A DNA stretch of 64,000 nt from Cheilinus undulatus (GCF_018320785.1 NC_054880.1:793738-857737); one strand, 5' to 3'; shown: positions 48,777-62,536, counted from the stretch's first letter. Notes: generated from the letters alone by a model not told the origin. Translations and numbers: made by a program.

Positions 48777-51700
48777 ATGACTGACAATATAAAAATGTAC
48801 GCCCAAAAATAACTGACAATATAAAAAATAACTGACAACATAAAAATGTACCTCCAAAAATAACTGACAATATAAAAAATGACTGACAATATAAAACTGT
48901 ACGCCCAAAAATAACTGACAATTTAAAAAATAACTGACAACATAAAAATGTACCTCCAAAAATAACTGACAATTTAAAAAATAACTGACAATATAAAAAA
49001 TGACTGACAATATAAAACTGTACGTCCAAAAATAACTGACAATTTAAAAAATAACTGACAACATAAAAATGTACCTCCAAAAATAACTGACAATTTAAAA
49101 AATAACTGACAATATAAAAAATGACTGACAATATAAAACTGTACCTCCAAAAATAACTGACAATTTAAAAAATAACTGACAACATAAAAATGTACGTCCA
49201 AAAATAACTGACAATTTAAAAAATAACTGACAATATAAAAAATGACTGACAATATAAAACTGTACGTCCAAAAATAACTGACAATTTAAAAAATAACTGA
49301 CAACATAAAAATGTACCTCCAAAAATAACTGACAATTTAAAAAATAACTGACAATATAAAAAATGACTGACAATATAAAACTGTACGTCCAAAAATAACT
49401 GACAATTTAAAAAATAACTGACAATATAAAAAATAACTGACAATATAAAAAATGACTGACAATATAAAAATGTACCTCCAAAAATAACTGACAATTTAAA
49501 AAATAACTGACAACATAAAAATGTACCTCCAAAAATAACTGACAATTTAAAAAATAACTGACAATATAAAACTGTACGTCCAAAAATAACTGACAATTTA
49601 AAAAATAACTGACAATATAAAAAATGACTGACAACATAAAACTGTACATCCAAAAATAACTGACAATTTAAAAAATAACTGAAAATATCAAAATGTACCT
49701 CCAAAAATAACTGACAATTTAAAAAATAACTGACAATATAAAAAATGACTGACAATATAAAACTGTACGCCCAAAAATAACTGACAATTTAAAAAATAAC
49801 TGACAATATAAAAATGTACGTCCAAAAATAACTGACAATTTAAAAAATAACTGAAAATATAAAAAATGACTGACAATATAAAACTGTACGTCCAAAAATA
49901 ACTGACAATTTAAAAAATAACTGATAATATAAAAAATGACTGACAATATAAAACTGTACGTCCAAAAATAACTGACAATTTAAAAAATAACTGACAATAT
50001 AAAAAATGACTGACAATATAAAAATGTACGTCCAAAAATAACTGACAATATAAAAAATAACTGACAATATAAAAATGTACGTCCAAAAATAAATGACAAT
50101 GTAAAAAATAACTGACAATATAAAAAATGACTGACAATATAAAAATGTACATCCAAAAATAACTGACAATTTAAAAAATGACTGACAATATAAAAATGTA
50201 TGTCCAAAAATAACTGACAATTTAAAAAATAACTGACAATATAAAAAATGACTGACAATATAAAAATGTACGTCCAAAAATAACTGACAATTTAAAAAAT
50301 AACTGACAATATAAAAAATGACTGACAATATAAAAATGTACGTCCAAAAATAACTGACAATTTAAAAAATAACTGACAATATAAAAAATGACTGACAATA
50401 TAAAAATGTATGTCCAAAAATAACTGACAATATAAAAAATAACTGACAATATGAAAATGTACGTCCAAAAGTAAATGACAATGTAAAAATAACTGACAAT
50501 ATGAAAATGTACGTCCAAAAATAAATGACAATGTAAAAATAACTGACAATATAAAAAATAACTGACAATATAAAAATGTATGTCCAAAAATAACTGACAA
50601 TATAAAAAATAACTGACAATATAAAAATGTACGTCCAAAAATAAATGACAATGTAAAAAATAACTGACAATATAAAAAATGACTGACAATATAAAAATGT
50701 ATGTCCAAAAATAACTGACAATTTAAAAAATGACTGACAATATAAAAATGTATGTCCAAAAATAACTGACAATTTAAAAAATAACTGACAATATAAAAAA
50801 TGACTGACAATATAAAAATGTATGTCCAAAAATAACTGACAATTTAAAAAATAACTGACAATATAAAAAATGACTGACAATATAAAAATGTATGTCCAAA
50901 AATAACTGACAATTTAAAAAATAACTGACAATATAAAAATGTGCGTCCAAAAATAACTGACAATTTAAAAAAATAACTGACAATATAAAAATGTGCGTCC
51001 AAAAATAACTGACAATTTAAAAAAATAACTGACAATATAAAAATGTGCGTCCAAAAATAACTGACAATTTAAAAAATGACTGACAATATAAAAATGTATG
51101 TCCAAAAATAACTGACAATTTAAAAAATAACTGACAATATAAAAAATGACTGACAATATAAAAATGTATGTCCAAAAATAACTGACAATTTAAAAAATAA
51201 CTGACAATATAAAAAATGACTGACAATATAAAAATGTATGTCCAAAAATAACTGACAATTTAAAAAATAACTGACAATATAAAAAATGACTGACAATATA
51301 AAAATGTATGTCCAAAAATAACTGACAATTTAAAAAATAACTGACAATATAAAAATGTGCATCTTAAAATAACTGACAATTTAAAAAAATAACTGACAAT
51401 ATAAAAATGTGCGTCCAAAAATAAATGACAATGTAAAAATAACTGACAATATAAAAATGTACCTCCAAAAATAACTGACAATATAAAAAATAACTGACAA
51501 TATGAAAATGTACGTCCAAAAATAACTGACAATATAAAAATGTATGTCCAAAAATAACTGACAATATAAAAAAATAACTGACAATATGAAAATGTACGTC
51601 CAAAAATAACTGACAATATAAAAATGTATGTCCAAAAATAACTGACAATATAAAAAATAACTGACAATATGAAAATGTACGTCCAAAAATAACTGACAAT

Positions 51701-54425
51701 ATAAAAATGTATGTCCAAAAATAACTGACAATATAAAAATGTATGTCCAAAAATAACTGACAATATAAAAAATAACTGACAATATGAAAATGTACGTCCA
51801 AAAATAACTGACAATATAAAAATGTATGTCCAAAAATAACTGACAATATAAAAATGTATGTCCAAAAATAACTGACAATATAAAAAAATAACTGACAATA
51901 TAAAAATGTATGTCCAAAAATAACTGACAATATAAAAATGTATGTCCAAAAATAACTGACAATATAAAAATGTATGTCCAAAAATAACTGACAATATAAA
52001 AAAATAACTGACAATATGAAAATGTACGTCCAAAAATAACTGACAATTTAAAAAATAACTGACAATATAAAAAATGACTGACAACATAAAACTGTACATC
52101 CAAAAATAACTGACAATTTAAAAAATAACTGAAAATATCAAAATGTACCTCCAAAAATAACTGACAATTTAAAAAATAACTGACAATATAAAAAATGACT
52201 GACAATATAAAAATGTATGTCCAAAAATAACTGACAATATAAAAAAATAACTGACAATATAAAAATGTATGTCCAAAAATAACTGACAATATAAAAATGT
52301 ATGTCCAAAAATAACTGACAATATAAAAATGTATGTCCAAAATTAACTGACAATATAAAAAAATAACTGACAATATGAAAATGTACGTCCAAAAATAACT
52401 GACAATTTAAAAAATAACTGACAATATAAAAAATGACTGACAACATAAAACTGTACATCCAAAAATAACTGACAATTTAAAAAATAACTGAAAATATCAA
52501 AATGTACCTCCAAAAATAACTGACAATTTAAAAAATAACTGACAATATAAAAAATGACTGACAATATAAAAATGTACGCCCAAAAATAACTGACAATTTA
52601 AAAAATAACTGACAATATAAAAATGTACGTCCAAAAATAACTGACAATTTAAAAAATAACTGAAAATATAAAAAATGACTGACAATATAAAACTGTACGT
52701 CCAAAAATAACTGACAATTTAAAAAATAACTGATAATATAAAAAATGACTGACAATATAAAACTGTACGTCCAAAAATAACTGACAATTTAAAAAATAAC
52801 TGACAATATAAAAAATGACTGACAATATAAAAATGTACATCCAAAAATAACTGACAATTTAAAAAATAACTGACAATATAAAAATGTGCGTCCAAAAATA
52901 ACTGACAATTTAAAAAAATAACTGACAATATAAAAATGTGCGTCCAAAAATAACTGACAATTTAAAAAAATAACTGACAATATAAAAATGTGCGTCCAAA
53001 AATAACTGACAATTTAAAAAATGACTGACAATATAAAAATGTATGTCCAAAAATAACTGACAATTTAAAAAATAACTGACAATATAAAAAATGACTGACA
53101 ATATAAAAATGTATGTCCAAAAATAACTGACAATTTAAAAAATAACTGACAATATAAAAAATGACTGACAATATAAAAATGTATGTCCAAAAATAACTGA
53201 CAATTTAAAAAATAACTGACAATATAAAAAATGACTGACAATATAAAAATGTATGTCCAAAAATAACTGACAATTTAAAAAATAACTGACAATATAAAAA
53301 TGTACCTCCAAAAATAACTGACAATATAAAAAATAACTGACAATATAAAAATGTGCGTCCAAAAATAAATGACAATGTAAAAATAACTGACAATATAAAA
53401 ATGTACCTCCAAAAATAACTGACAATATAAAAAATAACTGACAATATGAAAATGTACGTCCAAAAATAACTGACAATATAAAAATGTATGTCCAAAAATA
53501 ACTGACAATATAAAAAATAACTGACAATATGAAAATGTACGTCCAAAAATAACTGACAATATAAAAATGTATGTCCAAAAATAACTGACAATATAAAAAA
53601 ATAACTGACAATATAAAAATGTATGTCCAAAAATAACTGACAATATAAAAATGTATGTCCAAAAATAACTGACAATATAAAAATGTATGTCCAAAAATAA
53701 CTGACAATATAAAAAAATAACTGACAATATGAAAATGTATGTCCAAAAATAACTGACAATATAAAAATGTATGTCCAAAAATAACTGACAATATAAAAAT
53801 GTATGTCCAAAAATAACTGACAATATAAAAATGTATGTCCAAAAATAACTGACAATATAAAAAAATAACTGACAATTTAAAAAATAACGTCCAAAAATAA
53901 CTGACAATATAAAAATGTATGTCCAAAAATAACTGACAATATAAAAAATAACTGACAATATGAAAATGTACGTCCAAAAATAACTGACAATATAAAAATG
54001 TATGTCCAAAAATAACTGACAATATAAAAAATAACTGACAATATGAAAATGTACGTCCAAAAATAACTGACAATATAAAAATGTATGTCCAAAAATAACT
54101 GACAATATGAAAAAATAACTGACAATATGAAAATGTACGTCCAAAAATAACTGACAATATAAAAATGTATGTCCAAAAATAACTGACAATATAAAAATGT
54201 ATGTCCAAAAATAACTGACAATATAAAAATGTATGTCCAAAAATAACTGACAATATAAAAAATAACTGACAATATGAAAATGTACGTCCAAAAATAACTG
54301 ACAATATAAAAATGTATGTCCAAAAATAACTGACAATATAAAAATGTATGTCCAAAAATAACTGACAATATAAAAATGTATGTCCAAAAATAACTGACAA
54401 TATAAAAAAATAACTGACAATATGA
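48777..54425. repeat. AT-rich minisatellite with higher-order structure (5.6 kb)
   Basis: Modules ATAACTGACAATTTAAAAA, ATAACTGACAATATAAAAA and a TGTACGTCCAAAA linker are combined in varying order. Multi-module blocks recur far apart. For example, the block with CTGAAAATATCAAAATGTAC occurs near 49680, 52130 and 52490, and the GTGCGTCCAAAAATAAC block occurs near 50940-51060 and 52880-53000. All long minus-strand frames here (SVIFYIVSYF type) are repeat artefacts. Confidence 0.95.
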
Positions 54426-56118
54426 AATCACAAAACATTATCCATCTCTTGACCCATGTAACTTTCCCCCTCTGCTGGATAAATTTAAAGATGTTGTACT
54501 ACTATGGAGAACAGAGTGACCGCAGTGAAGATGATCTTTTTACCACAAATTCTCTACCTGATTCAGAACATCCCAGTTTTTGTAACCGAGCTATTTTTCA
54601 AAGGTTGGATTCAATAATAACTCCCTTTTCATGGAATTACTAAACACATAGATTAAATATTAAACAGCTCTGCAAATCTCAGTCTAGTGGGGGCTTAGCC
54701 CTTCCTAGTTTCACTCTCTACTACTGGGCGTCAGCCATCAGATCCTTCACATTTAGGCTGAACCCTCCAAACCCCCTACATGGTTAAAGACAGAGCAAGA
54801 GGACTGTCATCCTGTTTCCATAGGAGCTATATTGCTAGCTCCTGTTCCAGTTTACAAATCCATATACAATCAGAACCCTATAGTCCATGATTTATTCAAA
54901 GTATGGAAACAAAGTAAATTACACTTTGACATTTAATCCTCATCTCCTCTTTTACCCATTACTAATAATCCCACTTTCCCGCCATCTCATCTTGACACAA
55001 CATTTTCTGCTTGGAGAGATTCGGGGATCCGCGCTGTGGAGGATCGATACCTGGATGGCAAATTCACCTCCTTTGAACAATTGCAAAGGAGAGACAGTCT
55101 CCCAGCCAGCAACTTTTTTAGATACCTTCAGGGATTATGCTCGGAAGTACATGATAGGGTTTGAGATAGAAAACAAGTCAGTTATAGACGACTGTCTCTC
55201 GACATCTCCAAATGAGAGCAAGTCTATCTCTTGTATATATGATATCTTACTCAGAGAAAGCTCCCCTTCCTCTGAAAGATTTAGATTGAGCTGGGAGGCC
55301 AAAATGGGTCTGCTGATTCCTAAAGATTCATGGCAAAGAGGTCTTGAGCAGATACATAAGTGCTCAAATAACAGTAGACACTGCCTTATACAATATAAAG
55401 TCATTCATAGACTTCTCCAAAACAAAAGTACACAGTATATATCCGAATGTACCACCCATCTGTGACAAATGTAGTGGCTCTGATGCGGATCTGGTCCACA
55501 GCTTTGTTTCATGCCCCTGGGTTTCCTCCCTCTGGAAAGAGGTGTTTAAAATCATGTCTGAAATTATTCATAGTCCACTAGACCAGACCCTTGGCTGATT
55601 ATCCTCGGCGTGTCCACGACGCCCAATAAATTTACATCAACTCAACAAGAATTGCTCTCCTATCGCCTGATTACTGCCAAAAAGCTGCTCCTGACATGAT
55701 AGAAGGGAACCTCAGCCCCCTCTGCTGAACTGGGGTCACACCAGTGAACTGATTCATGGCACCTGGAGAGGACCAGGTACGTCCTCAGGGACAACCTATA
55801 CAAGTTCAACACCATATGGCAGCCATTCATTTCGTGGCTTAAGAAAGAGAACATATAGAAGTCTTACCCTAACTACTACTGCAGTGTAATGGAGGGAGTG
55901 TGCCTGGGGAGAGAGGGAGAGCGAGGTGGGGTAAAGATGTTGGGATAGGGGGTCCTGCTTGTTTTCCTGTTCAATCAGATTTAGTTTTTATGCTGATACC
56001 TCATGTTTTCATGTTCGCTTGTTTATAACAAAGGAAAATGAGCGCTGTATATTCTGTATACTGTAAATTATTTGTACATTTCAAGGCTCAATAAAAATCT
56101 ACTTGAGAAAAACAAAAT
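54426..56118 (+). pseudogene. 5'-truncated L1/Tx1-type LINE inside the array
   Basis: Plus-strand fragments follow the C-terminal part of an L1/Tx1-type ORF2 in order: RLDSIITPFSWN (about 54604), SGGLALPSFTLYYWASAIRS (about 54686), a W-x-x-K and HKCS-type helix region including LIQYKVIHRL (about 55385), and the zinc-knuckle-like CDKCSGSDADLVHSFVSCPW (about 55460). Stops and frameshifts separate them. The 3' end has CTCAATAAAAATC followed by an A-rich tail at about 56085-56118. The array resumes at once after the tail, so the copy inserted into the minisatellite by target-primed reverse transcription. Confidence 0.82.
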
Positions 56119-56155
56119 AAAATAACTGACAATATAAAAATGTACGTCCAAAGAT
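56119..56155. repeat. Resumed unit of the AT-rich array
   Basis: AATAACTGACAATATAAAAA followed by TGTACGTCCAAA is one unit of the 48777-54425 array on the far side of the LINE. Confidence 0.9.
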
Positions 56156-56294
56156 AAGAATTAACCAAAATTAAGCTATAGAAATAGCAAGGGTTGCTCC
56201 CCTAAACATGGACAAACAGTTTAAAAACCAACAGGTTTTGGCAAAATGAATTTTAATTTCTAAAACTTTGATGTATAAGCCTTTGAGAGGGACC

Positions 56295-56540
56295 CAACTG
56301 CAGCCAAGATGGCCGACATGGGCGTCGCTATACATCCAATCCACGCAGGAAGTCCCAAGCAGAAGTTTCTTCTTCCTGTTGGACTCAGCTGCCAGTGTTG
56401 GTCAGTCTTTTGGCGCCTGAGCCTTGGTGCTGGATCTCACCGTCCCCACCGCCTTCCCCTGAACCTAACCACGCGGCTTTTAATGCCTAAGCCTGACCTT
56501 CTGCTATGGATGGTATGTCGGCCATCTTGGCTGCATCAAG
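56295..56540. mobile_element. Foldback element with 20-bp arms
   Basis: GCAGCCAAGATGGCCGACAT at 56301-56320 is perfectly inverted at 56515-56534. The arm contains a YY1-like CAAGATGGC. No coding. Confidence 0.65.
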
Positions 56541-56564
56541 GTACTCTTGAAGCCTTTAGATCAT

Positions 56565-57299
56565 CACGGGTGTCAAACTCAAGGCCCGGGGGCCAAATCC
56601 GGCCCGTGGTACAGTTACACCCGGCCACAAGATCACATCCTGTTATTACAACTGTCCCTAAACTATGAGGGGTGCTGATTTCCTCCAGGATGTAAACCTA
56701 ACCTTGATGGTCTCAAATATCCTTGAGTCATAAAAATGTGAGAAAAAACGAATGAAACTAATTAGAAAAAAGAAACGTGGGAAAGAAATTTATTTGTGTT
56801 TTCATTTCATATTTTCAATTTTGCATCGCACAATTATGATTTCAGTTATTTAGACTTTTATTTTATATTTCAGCCTTTTACATTTATTATTTTGACTTTT
56901 TGTTTCATATTTTGACTTTGTCAGTTTATTATATCAACTTTTATCTCATATTTTGACCTTTTAGGTGCACCATTTGATCTTTTAATCATATTCTTTGCCT
57001 TAGAAACATGATTGTGACTTTCTTTTTCATATATTTGCCCTTTTAAAGCATATTTTAACATCTAATTTTGTGTTTTGACCTCTTGAACTAATCAGTTTGA
57101 CCTTTTATCTCAGCTTTTTAACTGATCATTTTGACTTTTTAAATCTCAGAATCATTTATCATCAGTGCTAGTTTTTCCCATATTTTATTACTGGTGAAAA
57201 TGAGGTTAACAGTTTGGATAAATGTGGACCCTGTTAGACCCTCAGGTTAGACCCTAAGTCAGAATCCAGCCCCCTCTGTGACAGAGTCTGACACCCCTG
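56565..57299. mobile_element. hAT-like element with TTTTGAC body
   Basis: The ends are CACGGGTGTCAAACTC and GTCTGACACCCCTG. The body is rich in TTTTGACTTTT repeats, inverted in orientation relative to 34069-34648. No clear 8-bp target duplication remains. Confidence 0.65.
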
Positions 57300-58440
57300 A
57301 CCTTGATACTTAATCCAGATTAATGAGAAACTGTTTTTTAAATGGCATGAATTTAAAATAATAATTTGAAAACATGAACACATGATTATGTTGATTCTTC
57401 ACATCATAACCATTTGAAAGCTTTTTTATTAATGAGAATTTTCATGTCAATTGGAAAGAAGTCATCTGAAGTAAACCAAGTTTTAGTACTCTGCAGTATA
57501 AACAGTGTCACTGCTCCTTTAACTAAACACAGTCGTCTCTGTGGCCAAGTTAATACTGATAAGCAGCTAAAAAGGTCAGCATTGGAGTACATTACATTTT
57601 TAATTCTCTAAATCACTCTGATAATCAGGATCAGAATCTCGTTACCATGCAAGGACTCTGAGACAGAAAGGACCACACGTCTACACATTTCACCTCGAGT
57701 GTCATGGAGGCTAGGACTGCTGTGGGTAAATGCTATTTTAGAAATCTTAATAATAATAATAATAATAATATCTTGAATTTATATAGCGCCTTTCAAGAAA
57801 CCCAAGGACGCTTTACAGGAACACAGACATGGACAAACTACTGGGGGTTTCTGTGACTCATGTACGTCACAGTAAAAAACAAGTTTAGTTCTGTGATCCT
57901 CCAGTTTATCCTGAGAGGAAAAATACATTTTTTTTAAAAATATAAATGGCTTTTTAAATATATTCACATATTTTTACGCAAAACTCTGAGACACACCGAG
58001 TTAATAAAACACATTTTCAGAGATATCTTTAACATCTAATCTCCTGTAAACCAAGGCTGGTAGCTAACCTGTGTTAGACTTTATTTAAACCAAATTCTAG
58101 TGCTAAATGCATTTATTTATGAAATTATTCTGAAAATATTTCTTCATTCATTGACTCAGGAGAGCTCCAAATAATCACACCCATTATTTTTGCACTGTCC
58201 GACTCTTTATTCATTAGTAATATTCAAACCAACAATTCAGCACATTTACAAATAATTACTTACAGGAAATAAACATTTCATATATGTACACGATTTTGTC
58301 AGACGTTTAATTTTACAGATCTCTTTTCTTTAGAGTTTAATGTGATAGTCACGCTGAAACACCATCAAGGAGGAGCTCCATGTTGTTACACCTGACCTCT
58401 GCGCCAAAATTAAACACAAAGCATGACTCTACCTGACACT
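57300..58440. other. Intergenic stretch with a LINE 3' tail
   Basis: (AAT)n at about 57750-57772, then TTATATAGCGCCTTTCAAG and GGACGCTTTACAGG (to about 57870), is the inverted 3' tail of a fish LINE or LINE-dependent SINE. Nothing else was recognised. Confidence 0.5.
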
Positions 58441-61400
58441 GGGTGGCGCTAGAGCAGCAGTAGGGTGGTGCTACAACGGCATAAGGTGGTGCTAGAGCAG
58501 CATAAGGTAGTGCTAGAAGGGCATAAGGTGGTGCTGGAGTGGCATAAGGTGGTGCTAGAGAGGCATAAGGTGGTGCTAGAGAGGCATAAGGTACTGCTAG
58601 AGCAGCATAAGGTGGTGCTAGAGCAGCGGTAGGATGGCGGTAGAGCATAGGTAGGGTGGTGCTAGAGTGGCATAGGGTGGTGCTAGAGAGGCATAAGGTG
58701 GTGCTAGAGAGGCATAAGGTGGTGCTAGAGAGGCATAAGGTGGTGCTAGAGAGGCATAAGGTGGTGCTAGAGCGGCATAAGGTAGTGCTAGAAGGGCATA
58801 AGGTGGTGCTGGAGTGGCATAAGGTGGTGCTAGAGCAGCATAAGGTGGTGCTAGAGCAGCATAAGGTGGTGCTAGAAGGGCATAAGGTGGTGCTAGAGCA
58901 GCATAAGGTGGTGCTAGAGCAGCATAAGGTGGTGCTAGAAGGGCATAAGGTGGTGCTAGAGCAGCATAAGGTGGTGCTAGAAGGGCATAAGGTGGTGCTA
59001 GAGCAGCATAAGGTGGTGCTAGAAGGGCATAAGGTGGTGCTAGAGCAGCATAAGGTGGCGGTAGAGCAGCAAAAGGTGGCGCTAAAGCAGCATAAGTTGG
59101 TGCTAAAGCAGCATAAGGTGGTGCTAGAACGGTATAAGGTGGTGCTAGAGTAGCAAAAGGTGGCGCTAAAGCAGCATAAGGTGGTGCTAGAGCAGCATAA
59201 GGTGGTGCTAGAAGGGCATAAGGTGGTGCTAGAGAGGCATAAGGTGGTGCTAGAGAGGCATAAGGTGGTGCTAGAGAGGCATAAGGTGGTGCTAGAGCAG
59301 CGGTAGGATGGCGGTAGAGCATAGGTAGGGTGGTGCTTGAGTGGCATAAGGTGGTGCTAGAGTGGCATAGGGTGGTACTAGAGCGGCATAAGGTGGTGCT
59401 AGAGCAGCGGTAGGATGGCGGTAGAGCATAGGTAGGGTGGTGCTTGAGTGGCATAAGGTGGTGCTAGAGTGGCATAGGGTGGTGCTAGAGAGGCATAAGG
59501 TGGTGCTAGAGAGGCATAAGGTGGTGCTAGAGAGGCATAAGGTGGTGCTAGAGAGGCATAAGGTGGTGCTAGAGAGGCATAAGGTGGTGCTAGAGAGGCA
59601 TAAGGTGGTGCTAGAGCGGCATAAGGTAGTGCTAGAAGGGCATAAGGTGGTGCTGGAGTGGCATAAGGTGGTGCTAGAGCAGCATAAGGTAGTGCTAGAA
59701 GGGCATAAGGTGGTGCTGGAGTGGCATAAGGTGGTGCTAGAGCAGCATAAGGTGGTGCTAGAAGGGCATAAGGTGGTGCTAGAGCAGCATAAGGTAGTGC
59801 TAGAAGGGCATAAGGTGGTGCTGGAGTGGCATAAGGTGGTGCTAGAGCAGCATAAGGTGGTGCTAGAGCAGCATAAGGTGGTGCTAGAAGGGCATAAGGT
59901 GGTGCTAGAGCAGCATAAGGTGGTGCTAGAGCAGCATAAGGTGGTGCTAGAAGGGCATAAGGTGGTGCTAGAGCAGCATAAGGTGGTGCTAGAAGGGCAT
60001 AAAGTGGTGCTGGAGTGGCATAAGGTGGTGCTAGAGCAGCATAAGGTGGCGGTAGAGCAGCAAAAGGTGGCGCTAAAGCAGCATAAGTTGGTGCTAAAGC
60101 AGCATAAGGTGGTGCTAGAGTAGCAAAAGGTGGCGCTAAAGCAGCATAAGGTGGTGCTAGAGCAGCATAAGGTGGTGCTAGAGCGGCGGTAGGGTGGCGC
60201 TAGAACAGCCTAAGGTGGCGCTAAAGCAGCATAAGGTGGTGCTAGAGCAGCATAAGGTGGTGCTAGAGCAGCATAAGGTGGCAGTAGAGCAGCAAAAGGT
60301 GGCGCTAAAGCAGCATAAGTTGGTGCTAAAGCAGCATAAGGTGGTGCTAGAACGGCATAAGGTGGTGCTAGAGTAGCAAAAGGTGGTGCTAGAGCGGCAT
60401 AAGGTGGTGCTAGAGCAGCATAAGGTGGTGCTAGAGCAGCATAAGGTGGTGCTAGAGTGGCATAGGGTGGTACTAGAGCGGCATAAGGTGGTGCTAGAGA
60501 GGCATAAGGTGGTGCTAGAGAGGCATAAGGTGGTGCTAGAGCAGCATAAGGTGGTGCTAGAGTGGCATAGGGTGGTACTAGAGCGGCATAAGGTGGTGCT
60601 AGAGCAGCGGTAGGATGGCGGTAGAGCATAGGTAGGGTGGTGCTTGAGCGACATAAGGTGGCGCTAGAGCGGCGGTAGGGTGGCGCTAGAACAGCCTAAG
60701 GTGGCGCTAAAGCAGCATAAGGTGGTGCTAGAGCAGCATAAGGTGGTGCTAGAGCAGCATAAGGTGGCGGTAGAGCAGCAAAAGGTGGCGCTAAAGCAGC
60801 ATAAGTTGGTGCTAAAGCAGCATAAGGTGGTGCTAGAACGGTATAAGGTGGTGCTAGAGTAGCAAAAGGTGGCGCTAAAGCAGCCTTAGTGGGTGCTCAA
60901 GCAGCATAAGGTGGTGCTAGAGCAGCATAAGGTGGTGCTAGAGTAGCAAAAGGTGGTGCTAAAGCAGCCTAAGGTGGTGCTAGAGTAGCAAAAGGTGGCG
61001 CTAAAGCAGCCTAAGTTGGTGCTAAAGCAGCATAAGGTGGTGCTAGAGCAGCATAAGGTGGTGCTAGAGTAGCAAAAGGTGGCGCTAAAGCAGCATAAGG
61101 TGGTGCTAGAGCAGCATAAGGTGGTGCTAGAGCAGCAAAAGGTGGCGCTAAAGCAGCATAAGTTGGTGCTAAAGCAGCATAAGGTGGTGCTAGAACGGTA
61201 TAAGGTGGTGCTAGAGTAGCAAAAGGTGGCGCTAAAGCAGCCTAAGTGGGTGCTCAAGCAGCATAAGGTGGTGCTAGAGCAGCATAAGGTGGTGCTAGAG
61301 TAGCAAAAGGTGGCGCTAAAGCAGCATAAGGTGGTGCTAAAGCAGCATAAGTTGGTGCTAAAGCAGCATAAGGTGGTGCTAAAGCAGCATAAGGTGGTGC

Positions 61401-61470
61401 TAGAGCAGCGGTAGGATGTCGGTAGAGCAGTGGTAGGGTGGCGTAGGGTGGCGTAGGGTGGCGGTCACAG
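58441..61470. repeat. 21-bp minisatellite (3 kb)
   Basis: About 140 units built on GGTGGTGCTAGAGCAGC plus ATAA. Variants are AGAGAGGC, AGAAGGGC, GGAGTGGC and AAAGCAGC. A longer punctuation block containing GCGGTAGGATGGCGGTAGAG recurs near 58620, 59290, 59400, 60600 and 61405. The 21-bp period keeps several frames open on both strands (HKVVLEQ on plus; SSTTLCC and ALAPPYA on minus). No start context, splice site or domain suggests a real protein. Confidence 0.95.
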
Positions 61471-62099
61471 TCGTGGATGTATACTAATAAAAAAGGAAAG
61501 CATTGATCCAGATCAGACAGACTCTGAGGGCCAAAAGGGGTGGAGCATGTGAATTAAAGCCTATGTGAGGAAGGAAAAGAGGCTCCGCCCACATTTGTAA
61601 AACAGGAAGTACCAGGTTTAGACAAGAGTAAGTCTGGATTAATGTTAGCAAAGCTAGCACCAGCCACAAGCTCCACCAAGCGGCCGAGGATGGCGAGGAC
61701 TGGACTGAAATAATGAGGTTCTGGGTTGGGTCATGATGGCTTGGACTTCCTAAAACGCGTGTCACCAGGAAAGAAAGAACGGCTGAGAGCCATTGGGCTA
61801 GAGCCCAGGACCCCTGACCTGTCCCTAGGACTAGCTGAGACCCCCAGGACGTTTGCAACAATAAAAACACATTTTTATTGTTTTCACTGAGAAAACTCAA
61901 CAGAAAAGGCCTGGACTTCATGTTGCTGGAGGATGGAGGCAACTATATGTGTCCAATCATGATAGAAATGCACGGTGTGTCACAGTCTACCACCAGGGGG
62001 CGCTCAGCCAACAGCAACACTAGCTCTTTAGGCTTTACTGGCTAGTTAGCTAGCGCCGTGTCCATGTCTGCTTTACTCTACTGAAGGAGGACTGTTAAA
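61471..62099. other. Intergenic stretch, no gene recognised
   Basis: A minus-strand frame at 61484-61942 has no recognised family and no conserved motif. The CTCF-like site at 61990 is listed separately. Confidence 0.4.
61990..62003 (+). promoter_or_regulatory. CTCF core motif match
   Basis: CCACCAGGGGGCGC agrees with all 14 positions of CCASYAGRKGGCRS. It lies between the 21-bp array and qrfp and could mark an insulator. Only the motif is seen. Confidence 0.5.
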
Positions 62100-62322
62100 G
62101 AAAAAAATTGGAAAAGTTGCAAAAAGAAGTGGCAAAAATGGGCAAAACATAGGAAACTAGTAGTATTTAATAGCAAAAGGTAGCATAAATGGGTGAAAAG
62201 TGGCAAACATGGTGAAAATGACTAAAGAAGTTCCTTTTTAAGGTTTTCTGGGGGAAATATTAAAAAGACTAAAGAGCCACATGAAGCTCCAGAGCCACTC
62301 GCTGAGTATCACTGGTTTAAAG
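62100..62322. repeat. A-rich dispersed repeat (GGCAAAAATGG family)
   Basis: Same family as 3720-4258 and 33290-33705. It ends GAGCCACTCGCTGAGTATCA next to the 3' end of qrfp. Confidence 0.5.
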
Positions 62323-62326
62323 TGTC

Positions 62327-62332
62327 TTTATT
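62327..62332 (-). terminator. qrfp: Candidate polyadenylation signal of qrfp
   Basis: TTTATT on the plus strand is AATAAA on the gene strand, about 205 nt after the stop codon. Confidence 0.45.
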
Positions 62333-62536
62333 CTCTGTCTTCAGGGGTTTTCTGGTTCAGGTCAGGATTTCTTTACTTTGTTTTTATATTTTCTCCTATA
62401 AAGGGAAATCTGAGGCAGGAGGAGCTGTTTATGGAAACAAAAGTCAACTTTAACAACAACAGGCAGCTATGAGAGGAGCTCTGAAGGTGAGATTGTGAAG
62501 ACTGCTCACTGGAAAGCCCCTCCCCCTGTCCGTCCA

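Noticed and set aside
48721-54438. Many minus-strand frames with SVIFYIVSYF repeats resembling membrane proteins
   Set aside because: Translations of an AT-rich tandem array; the hydrophobicity follows from base composition.
58349-61257. HKVVLEQ and SSTTLCC repeat proteins
   Set aside because: The 21-bp period keeps frames open on both strands; no flanking exon, signal peptide or non-repeat domain.
61484-61942. 152-codon minus-strand frame downstream of qrfp
   Set aside because: No recognised family, no splice context, ordinary composition; probably chance.
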